Positions 8,140-14,257 of a stretch of 33,527 bases of DNA are shown piece by piece. The number at the start of each line of letters is the position of its first letter. Within the stretch, counting starts at the first letter, position 1. The stretch lies in assembly GCA_030611585.1 (NCBI GenBank), contig JAUWPM010000009.1, positions 1 through 33,527 on the forward strand, read 5' to 3'. The notes under the pieces are model-generated. The model searched no databases and was not told where the DNA came from. It saw only the letters and a list, made by a program, of their open reading frames with translations. Source of the stretch: Methanosarcinales archaeon (GTDB lineage: Archaea > Halobacteriota > Syntropharchaeia > Alkanophagales > Methanospirareceae). The position numbers and the translations under genes are program-made.

Positions 8140-8790
8140 TTATATTTCTATCTCCACGCCGGCTCCACACCGTACCGTCTTCTCCGGATACATCTCCAAT
8201 ATCTCTTTCTTACGCACCGTGCAATGGCAGGGTATTATCAGTTCCAATCCTTGTAACGACTCCAGTTTATCAAACCCGTGAAAACCGCCGATCACTCCGT
8301 ACAGCTCACCGAACACCGTTGCAGCCTCTAAAATGTTCTCTAAACCCGGATGCGCACAGCCGGTTAAAACAACCACGCCCTCTTCCGCATCCAGAACCAA
8401 TGACTGCTCTCTTATCCCCCCTCCAAGCTCTCCCGTTGTATGAACCCCCGGAATAATATCCCTCGGTTCCGAAACCTCAAAAACGTCTGCTTCACGTGCC
8501 ACTTCTTCCTTCAATCTGCGTGAGAATGAACGGGGTAGATACACTGCCACTCCGGGATGTAATACCGCGTCAAGACCTCCAACGTGGTCCCAATGCTCGT
8601 GTGAGAGTGCAATAATCTCGAGGTCTTCTTTTCTTAGCCCCAACTGCTGCATGTTGTACGCTAATATCTTACCTGACGCCCCTGTATCAAACAGTAGTTT
8701 CCTGTCTTCCGATTCGATCAGACACGAGAAGCCCCAGTCGCTTTTCAATCCTTCTTTCGCTTCGTTATCATATACTACTCTTAATTTCAT
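8140..8790 (-). CDS. Metallo-beta-lactamase-fold hydrolase (MJ0301-like)
   Basis: This 216-residue MBL-fold protein has the metal motif SHEHWDHVGG (about residues 63-72), a third ligand region LTGCAHPGLE (about 142), GGFHGFDK (about 168) and a final IIPCHCT. It resembles archaeal proteins annotated as 7,8-dihydropterin-6-methyl-4-(ribofuranosyl)aminobenzene 5'-phosphate synthase (MJ0301) in methanopterin biosynthesis, but that name is spread over many paralogues and cannot be assigned with confidence. It starts at ATG 8790 with GGTGAGGGG just upstream. The radical SAM gene follows directly. The two genes are divergent from the membrane protein gene at 8828. Confidence 0.85.
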   Translation of the reverse strand: MKLRVVYDNEAKEGLKSDWGFSCLIESEDRKLLFDTGASGKILAYNMQQLGLRKEDLEIIALSHEHWDHVGGLDAVLHPGVAVYLPRSFSRRLKEEVAREADVFEVSEPRDIIPGVHTTGELGGGIREQSLVLDAEEGVVVLTGCAHPGLENILEAATVFGELYGVIGGFHGFDKLESLQGLELIIPCHCTVRKKEILEMYPEKTVRCGAGVEIEI

Positions 8791-8800
8791 TTCCCCTCAC

Positions 8801-8810
8801 CTTTATATTT
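8801..8810 (+). promoter_or_regulatory. TATA box for the membrane protein at 8828
   Basis: CTTTATATTT is centred 23 bp before ATG 8828, which predicts a leaderless transcript. The same 37-bp gap carries the Shine-Dalgarno of the opposite MBL gene. Confidence 0.45.
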
Positions 8811-8827
8811 GATAATTTCCTTTTTAA

Positions 8828-9439
8828 ATGTTAGCACTTATATATATGATAAAAGAAATTGAGACGTGTGTGCAGGAAAAAGTGGATGTGATAAGGCAAA
8901 TGAAGATGATAGCGATAGCCAAATTTATCATCCCTTTTTGCCTCGCAGGCGCTGCAGTCGTATTCTTCTGGTTCGCAGGTCCGGAGGTATACGCGAAATA
9001 TGCAACGGTCTTCAGCATTTATTCGTTTGTGCCTCTTTTTGGCTTAGAGACCGCCATTCCAAAAGGTTTAAGTCTTGGTATTCATCCTGCAGCTCTTATA
9101 TCCTTTCTGCTTTATACTGACGCCGTTCTCTCCATGTTTTTAGTCTGGAACCTGGACTATGCAAAGAAAATACCGCATATAGGGAAGCTTGTGGAAAGAA
9201 CAGAGGAAAGCGGAGAAAAGACGATTAAAAAATATAAATGGCTGAAGAGGATGGGTTTTATAGGGCTTGTTGTCATTGTTATCATTCCATTTCAATATAC
9301 GGGGTCTGTGGCAGGGTCAATAGTGGGAAGAATAATAGGAATGACGCCTTTGATGACCTGGCTTGCAGTAATTATTGGCTGCGTAACCCGCTCTACTATG
9401 TGGACACTTATATCTATTGGCGTGCTCTCTTTTTTTTAG
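8828..9439 (+). CDS. Small multidrug export-type membrane protein (COG2426)
   Basis: The 203-residue integral membrane protein matches the putative small multi-drug export family (Sm_multidrug_ex). There is a hydrophilic N-terminus of ~25 residues, then hydrophobic segments near residues 27-50, 55-75, 85-105, 145-165 and 175-203. The signature FGLETAIPKGLSLGIHPAA (about residues 71-89) and the C-terminal GSVAGSIVGRIIGM are visible. The transport function is a name-only assignment; no substrate is known. An alternative start is the Met at residue 7. The gene ends with TAG, one of only two such terminal stop codons noted among clearly intact genes in the window. Confidence 0.8.
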   Translation: MLALIYMIKEIETCVQEKVDVIRQMKMIAIAKFIIPFCLAGAAVVFFWFAGPEVYAKYATVFSIYSFVPLFGLETAIPKGLSLGIHPAALISFLLYTDAVLSMFLVWNLDYAKKIPHIGKLVERTEESGEKTIKKYKWLKRMGFIGLVVIVIIPFQYTGSVAGSIVGRIIGMTPLMTWLAVIIGCVTRSTMWTLISIGVLSFF

Positions 9440-9527
9440 ATTATATAACCTGTCTATGTTAAAGTAGACATGTGGACGAGTAAAGAAGAGGGATCGCGCG
9501 GAACTAAATATAAGCTGTTTATCAAAG

Positions 9528-9777
9528 AATGCCGTTTCCACATCACATTATCTCTGCTGGTTTTTACGTTGTACATGACAGAAGCATCAATTCAGCGAAG
9601 ATTTTTATCTGCGTTGCATTCCCGACCATTGTTTTCTCCGTATTGTATCTCGGAATACATTGGATTCCCGATGTCTTTGCAGGGATGGCAGTAGCTCTGT
9701 TCACTTATTATGCGGCCAAATCATTTTGCAAGTCCTCGCATCCTATAGTCAATCGCATCCATTCCACCCGAAAATAA
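9528..9777 (+). pseudogene. Broken PAP2-family phosphatase/inositolphosphotransferase C-terminal half
   Basis: One frame from 9528 gives NAVSTSH, a worn version of the NAxPSxH motif of PAP2/Aur1-like proteins. The next frame, open to 9777, gives TIVFSVLYLGIHWIPDVFAG, which matches the last PAP2 motif with its catalytic His and the following Asp, then a final hydrophobic helix. The N-terminal membrane half and the first phosphatase motif are absent, and the two motifs lie in different frames. It sits directly after the multidrug-export-type gene with no clear promoter. I read it as a decayed gene; a functional short protein from ATG 9529 (82 residues) is less likely. Confidence 0.6.
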
Positions 9778-9798
9778 TCAGTGTCTTTTTAACTTTCA

Positions 9799-9830
9799 GA
9801 CACAGATTTACACTGATTTACACTGATTTT
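9799..9830. repeat. Partial dispersed repeat, copy 2
   Basis: Three units of about 10-11 bp (ACACAGATTT, ACACTGATTT, ACACTGATTT) match the inner part of the palindromic repeat of copy 1. The outer AACCAC ends are missing. It lies between the PAP2 remnant and the flippase-like gene. Confidence 0.6.
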
Positions 9831-9930
9831 TGGCACAACGAATTCGGGTTAATTTGTAGTGATGGACTATAACATTTCCCAAACCACTCCCTCTCCCCAA
9901 CCTGCTTAGCTTAGCTCCGGACGCTTTAAC

Positions 9931-9938
9931 TTTATATG
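9931..9938 (+). promoter_or_regulatory. TATA box of the flippase-like gene
   Basis: TTTATATG is centred about 28 bp before ATG 9962, with no Shine-Dalgarno in between, suggesting a leaderless message. Confidence 0.45.
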
Positions 9939-9961
9939 TCTACTACTTCTATCTCACTTTT

Positions 9962-11002
9962 ATGCTTGAACATCGGAAACTACTATTGCTAACGGCATCT
10001 CTTGCAATAAGCCTCACAGCCATACTTTTCATCCTCTTTTTCTCGCCCTACAAAATAACCCCGGAAACAATTGACGCAGTTGCAAAAATCAACCCCTTTT
10101 ATCTGGTATTGGCAATTGGAACGCACATAGGAGGTTTCGTAATATGGAGCGTACGACTAAAAATAATGAGTGATTTTATTGGAATTAGTGCTGACGGGTC
10201 GGGGGAAACGGGGAAAGCGAATGATTTAAAACTATCGAAATCACTGAAGATAATTTTAGCCAGCCTCTTTGCAGCCTGCATAACGCCTTCGCAATTTGGC
10301 GGCGAACCCGTGAGGATTTACCTGCTGAATAAAAACGGGCTTAGCGTTGGAGATGGAACAGCGGTGGTCTTTGGAGAGAGACTGTTAGACTTTGTCGTCA
10401 TTATGGTTGGCGCGGCAATAAGTTTCCTGCTGTTTAGAGCTGTATTACCCTACCATTCAATCCTATACCCCGTCTTCACGTTCATCGGAGCTTGTCTCTC
10501 CGCGGGCGTTGCGATCATGGCTTACAGTCTTGCGAGGCCAGAAAAGGTAAAGAAAGTCATTGATTTCTTATTTTCAAAGATAAAGAGTAAAAGACTGGAA
10601 AAGGTAGAGGATAAGTTCCATCGAGAGTTGGACAATTTTTACAAAGCGATAAAGAGATTTCAGTGCGAAGGAAAAACCACTCTCGTGCTCGCTTTACTCA
10701 TTACCCTCGCATTTTGGTTGGTGGCGTTTATGGTGCCTTCGTTATTACTACTCGGCTTCGGTGCAAAACCCGTTTGGCTTCAGTCAATTGCCGCGCAATT
10801 TATCCTCCTTATAATCGCTGCGTTTCCCACAACTCCCGGCAGCAGTGGCGTAGCGGAATTTGGTATCGCTTATCTATATCATACCTTAGTGGGAGCGCCC
10901 ATATTAGGCATTTTCGTGGTCATCTGGAGATTGAGCACGTATTACGTGAGTTTGATTGTGGGTGGTGTTACCAGCGCAAAAGTTCTCAGCGAGATCTCTT
11001 GA
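9962..11002 (+). CDS. Flippase-like integral membrane protein (LPG synthase TM / UPF0104 family)
   Basis: The 346-residue protein has about eight hydrophobic segments and the hallmarks of the lysylphosphatidylglycerol synthase transmembrane family (COG0392): TPSQFGGEPVRIYLLNKNG (about residues 111-129), VFGERLLDF, and FPTTPGSSGVAEFGIAYL near residue 290. Archaeal members are often linked to protein glycosylation or lipid-linked sugar handling (AglD-like), but this gene has no glycosyltransferase domain and no such neighbour, so its cargo is unknown. Cytoplasmic loops are basic (SKIKSKRLEKVEDK at about 200). It is a single gene with its own TATA box. Confidence 0.85.
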   Translation: MLEHRKLLLLTASLAISLTAILFILFFSPYKITPETIDAVAKINPFYLVLAIGTHIGGFVIWSVRLKIMSDFIGISADGSGETGKANDLKLSKSLKIILASLFAACITPSQFGGEPVRIYLLNKNGLSVGDGTAVVFGERLLDFVVIMVGAAISFLLFRAVLPYHSILYPVFTFIGACLSAGVAIMAYSLARPEKVKKVIDFLFSKIKSKRLEKVEDKFHRELDNFYKAIKRFQCEGKTTLVLALLITLAFWLVAFMVPSLLLLGFGAKPVWLQSIAAQFILLIIAAFPTTPGSSGVAEFGIAYLYHTLVGAPILGIFVVIWRLSTYYVSLIVGGVTSAKVLSEIS

Positions 11003-11217
11003 GCGTGTTGCGTGATCTTGCGGTTACGAAGTAGCCGAACGTTGTTAGGTTAGTGCGCGGTCTTGAGAAATCCCCAATCTAACGCACCAAATCACAAACA
11101 AATCAAGAATAAAAATATAGATAACAAAAAAATCCGAAACACATTTATATCAATATTTCTTAGCACAGGTTATTTTTAAAAAGAAAGTGCTTTTTAGAAA
11201 AAGTACGAGTTTATAAA
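11003..11217. other. AT-rich intergenic stretch upstream of tRNA-Ser
   Basis: No gene seen. The last 120 bp are strongly AT-rich. An imperfect hairpin, GTGCTTTTT facing AAAAAGTAC, lies at about 11187-11206, and TATTTTTAAAAAG at about 11170-11182 may be the tRNA promoter. Confidence 0.4.
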
Positions 11218-11303
11218 GCCAGGATGGCAGAGTGGACAAATGCGGTGGCCTCGAGAGTCACTGTCCCGTAAGGGACGCTCAGGTTCGAATCCTGATCCTG
11301 GCG
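11218..11303 (+). tRNA. tRNA-Ser (anticodon CGA)
   Basis: The acceptor stem GCCAGGA pairs with TCCTGGC, followed by discriminator G. The anticodon stem GTGGC/GTCAC closes the loop CTCGAGA, giving anticodon CGA for UCG serine codons. The long variable arm (TGTCCC-GTAA-GGGACG) is the class II mark of tRNA-Ser, and the T arm is TCAGG-TTCGAAT-CCTGA. There is no intron and CCA is not encoded. The run CTTTTCTT after it could end transcription. Confidence 0.95.
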
Positions 11304-11312
11304 CTTTTCTTA

Positions 11313-11450
11313 AACCACGAGATTTCACAAGAAGACGATGCCTGATGCCTGTTTGACTTGTATCTTGCATCTTCTCATTTTCTCGTGAGATAAACCCTTC
11401 CAGGGTTTTCGGGGGCACGGGCGGAGCCCGTGATGTGCAATCTTGTGGTT
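11313..11450. repeat. Dispersed palindromic-end repeat, copy 3, with inner hairpin
   Basis: The left end AACCACGAGATTTCACAAG faces the right end GTGCAATCTTGTGGTT. Inside are CATCTTCTCATTTTCTCGTG (shared with copy 5) and TAAACCCTTCCAGGGTTTTC followed by a GC-rich hairpin (CACGGGC-GGA-GCCCGTG), which recurs at 19804. The right end overlaps the stop codon of cobS. Confidence 0.8.
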
Positions 11451-12216
11451 ATAAGACAGCCCATATTAAGAGCGTTGCGCATCGTGCAAGTTCGTTAGAA
11501 GCGCCTACGACGTCGCCACTTACCGCACCAAATTTACGTTTCGCAACGTAAGAAACGACGAATGCAACTACGATGCCCGTGAACACGATAACGAACCGGC
11601 ACGAAGCGGTAAACAGTAACGCAATGAGCACGGCAGAAAGAAGGGCAGCCAGATATTTCTGTGGCGAAGAAGAGCGTATAAACAGCGTTCCCAGTCCTTC
11701 GGCACCCCGGGCGCCTCTACCAAGTGCCAGGCACGTATTCATACTCAGCTTCGCCGAAAGCTCTGCGATTACGAATACCGATGCAAAACCGTAGAACGAG
11801 CCAAGATCAAAGTCGAAACCAGCCGCCGTTAAGTCCACACCCACGGTTTTAATAGCAAATAAGCTCAAAATAAGCACAAATATAGTGGCGAACAATCCCG
11901 CGATACCTATTTTATCGTCCTTCATCGCTCTTCTCTTATCTTCTCTGCTTCCCGGTGCCATCACGCCGTCAAAGAAATCCGCTAAGCCATCCAGGTGCAG
12001 CAGACCCGTAACGAGGTAAAGAGCGAGCAGGGTGAGCAGAGCGGCAATTTCCGTCGCCGTGCCTAACAATCCGAAAGCGACAAAAGCGACCACGGCGACC
12101 ATCACGCCAATCAATAAGCCAACAAACGGGAAGAGGTAACTCTTAGCTTTAACGTCTTCTATTCGTACGTTCTTTTTCACGGGTATCTGCGTTAAGAAAC
12201 TGATGAGGTCAAGCAT
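11449..12216 (-). CDS. cobS: Adenosylcobinamide-GDP ribazoletransferase (cobalamin synthase)
   Basis: CobS joins adenosylcobinamide-GDP with alpha-ribazole (or its phosphate) in the last steps of cobalamin synthesis, in the membrane. The key motif GLLHLDGLADFFDG (about residues 70-83) with its Asp residues, followed by DKIGIAG near residue 100, identifies the family. Six or so hydrophobic segments and 255 residues are normal. It begins 8 bp after the nitroreductase stop, so it seems to be the last gene of a four-gene minus-strand run starting with the restriction-modification gene. No other cobalamin gene and no cobalamin riboswitch-like segment is seen nearby. The TAA stop lies at the very edge of repeat copy 3. 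Confidence 0.93.
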   Translation of the reverse strand: MLDLISFLTQIPVKKNVRIEDVKAKSYLFPFVGLLIGVMVAVVAFVAFGLLGTATEIAALLTLLALYLVTGLLHLDGLADFFDGVMAPGSREDKRRAMKDDKIGIAGLFATIFVLILSLFAIKTVGVDLTAAGFDFDLGSFYGFASVFVIAELSAKLSMNTCLALGRGARGAEGLGTLFIRSSSPQKYLAALLSAVLIALLFTASCRFVIVFTGIVVAFVVSYVAKRKFGAVSGDVVGASNELARCATLLIWAVL

Positions 12217-12224
12217 TGTGCTGT

Positions 12225-12974
12225 TTATCCTTTCCTTCCAACGGGCATTATATACCGTGGACTTTCTTGCTCCTGCATATTCATGATTTCTCGGACTTCG
12301 CCATCAACAAATGCGCCTATGACCACCGTCCCGAGGTCTAAGGAAACCGCCTGCAAATAAACATTCTGTGCTGCGTGTCCCGCTTCCATCTGCGCGTATC
12401 TGATTCCCCTTTCACCGTATTTCCTCGTTGTTCGTTCATAAACCGCAGTAAATACGATGTCTATCGCAGCATCTCTTACGCATTCCTGTCTTACGGCAGC
12501 ATCTGCAAGTTCCGCCCGGATGTCGCTGTCTTTAACCTTTTCTAGGTCATGCTCTTCTCGGCTATACTTATAAACGCCTTTGTCAATGCCTTCTACATCT
12601 CCTACAACTACGTATAACTCAAGCGGATAGAGTGCACCCGCCGAAGGTGCCGTTCTTCCTCCCCATAGAGCGGTGATACCCTGAGCAGCCCAGAGTAGCT
12701 GCGATACCTCCTCGACGGTCAAATTTCCTCCAGAATACGCTCTTATTGACCTTCTTTGTGATAATGCCTCTTCCACAGATGTGTTACTTATATAGCGTGG
12801 TTCAGGAAGTTTTACTCTTTCTCCTACCTCTATTTTCTGTGTGTCTTTCGTTTCCATGGTCTCCAACGGTTTAGGCTGCTCCTGCTGAATGAGAACCGAG
12901 AACGTTGTCGCAATTGCCGTTACTATCACAAGTGCTACAATCACGCCTATTATTGTTGTTTTGGTCGGCATCAT
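12225..12974 (-). CDS. SagB-type nitroreductase-fold oxidoreductase with N-terminal membrane anchor
   Basis: This is a flavin-dependent nitroreductase-fold protein of the SagB/ThcOx type. Residues 8-28 are a single hydrophobic anchor, followed by a ~30-residue linker. The fold begins at SVEEALSQRRSIRAYSGG (about residues 66-83), with LLWAAQGIT, TAPSAGALYPLELYVV and a C-terminal EAGHAAQNVYLQAVSL. SagB enzymes oxidise azoline rings in peptides, but many archaeal relatives are not linked to peptide clusters and their substrates are unknown. The ATG abuts the TGA of the AlbA_2 gene (TGAATG) and cobS follows 8 bp later. A link to cobalamin lower-ligand chemistry, by analogy with the nitroreductase-fold enzyme BluB, is only a guess. 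Confidence 0.85.
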   Translation of the reverse strand: MMPTKTTIIGVIVALVIVTAIATTFSVLIQQEQPKPLETMETKDTQKIEVGERVKLPEPRYISNTSVEEALSQRRSIRAYSGGNLTVEEVSQLLWAAQGITALWGGRTAPSAGALYPLELYVVVGDVEGIDKGVYKYSREEHDLEKVKDSDIRAELADAAVRQECVRDAAIDIVFTAVYERTTRKYGERGIRYAQMEAGHAAQNVYLQAVSLDLGTVVIGAFVDGEVREIMNMQEQESPRYIMPVGRKG

Positions 12975-14228
12975 TCAAATATTTTTTGTTAGTTCTTTAA
13001 CTTCTGTTGGATCAGCGGGGCCGGTTGTAGAACCCCTACGAACAAAGAATTTTCCATCATTGCGCTGGTAAGGTCTGTGCCTCCCTTGGGGTACAAATAT
13101 CGCCATAATTTTTTTATTGTCTACGGTATATTCTTTAGTTTCAAGTTGAATTAAAGGATTGCAGTTATTTTTTGCTATATTCCTTATCTTCTCCTCAAAT
13201 TTCTTTGGAACAGTTATACCTTTAATGACGCATTCATCATCAATGCCTATAAGAATGATTCCACCGTTTGTGTTTGCAAAGGCTATGAGTTCTTTAGCTA
13301 ATTTGTTTGCTTCAACTCCTTCTTCTTTAAATTCGACTTCTTGATTTTCCCATCCTTTGATTAGTTCGAGTATTTCATCAGTTGTCATATCCATTTTTAT
13401 TTTCGGTGGAAATCTACGCGAAAGCCTCGGCCAGTAGTCTATTACCTCGTCTCTGCTCTTGGACAGTAAATATACATACACGTCCTTAGGTGTGTATTCT
13501 AGTGAAATGGTCTTCTGCAGCTGATCAAAACTAAAATCTTCCTGTGTTTCTTCCCCTTCTTCTCCTTCACACCAAACTTTACCTAAAAGATCCTTTAAAT
13601 CCATTTCTTTTGTTTCTATCTCTAAATCCAATTGTTTCGAGTTTATTTTGACCGATTTAATCTTAGCTCGATAGTTAGGTAAAAGGATGATAATTTTGCC
13701 AATTAACCCGTCATGCCCAAGTAAATCAAGACCTATCCAACTTTTAATAGCATGACGTGCATCAGGAAAAAGCGGATTTTTGAGTGTTAAGAGCGGTTCA
13801 CTAGGAATATGAGTTCTAGAACGTTCATTGATACGCACCGTGTACCAGTCGGCTGACCACCCTACATTAAATAACTCATTTCCACTTTCCACAGGTCTTT
13901 CTTTTTCAAAATAAATTGAATCATCCCTTTGAAGTGTGTGCCCTTTTATCGTAAATTTTTCTTCTGTGATCAATTGTTCCAGTTTCTTTGCCAAGTCCTT
14001 AACGCTAATAATATCCTCAAGCATCACAAAATCTCCATAATCTAATGTTTTAGCAGGGATATTTTTTTCATTTTTGTAAAGTGGCACAATCTTTGTAACA
14101 ATGTTTTTCCATACGTCTTTCTCTTTTACTATTGCACCTTGAACTATAACATTTCCATAGAACTCTTTATTGTTCTCCAAAATGGATAGAATCTCATCTT
14201 TTACCTGGATATTTCTTTCTTCTGACAT
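12975..14228 (-). CDS. AlbA_2-domain protein with novel N-terminal region
   Basis: The C-terminal third (about residues 290-410) is an AlbA_2 (Schlafen-like, divergent AAA_4-associated) domain: EVEFKEEG, then AFANTNGGIILIGIDDE, and the closing GKFFVRRGSTTGPADP. AlbA_2 domains occur in putative nucleic-acid-binding regulators and in defence proteins. The first ~285 residues are not recognised; they contain VKDLAKKLEQLI, a Trp-rich patch WSADWYTVRI and a Glu-rich stretch CEGEEGEETQED. It starts 29 bp after the stop of the type IIG restriction-modification gene on the same strand, which suggests a partner or accessory gene of that system. Its TGA abuts the ATG of the nitroreductase gene. Confidence 0.8.
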   Translation of the reverse strand: MSEERNIQVKDEILSILENNKEFYGNVIVQGAIVKEKDVWKNIVTKIVPLYKNEKNIPAKTLDYGDFVMLEDIISVKDLAKKLEQLITEEKFTIKGHTLQRDDSIYFEKERPVESGNELFNVGWSADWYTVRINERSRTHIPSEPLLTLKNPLFPDARHAIKSWIGLDLLGHDGLIGKIIILLPNYRAKIKSVKINSKQLDLEIETKEMDLKDLLGKVWCEGEEGEETQEDFSFDQLQKTISLEYTPKDVYVYLLSKSRDEVIDYWPRLSRRFPPKIKMDMTTDEILELIKGWENQEVEFKEEGVEANKLAKELIAFANTNGGIILIGIDDECVIKGITVPKKFEEKIRNIAKNNCNPLIQLETKEYTVDNKKIMAIFVPQGRHRPYQRNDGKFFVRRGSTTGPADPTEVKELTKNI

Positions 14229-14257
14229 GATCTTTTGTCCTGTTTTACGTCTTTATT

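Noticed and set aside
11451-12974. Cobalamin riboswitch controlling cobS
   Set aside because: There is no leader: cobS starts 8 bp after the nitroreductase gene and that gene starts at the stop of the previous one. No cobalamin-box-like segment was seen.
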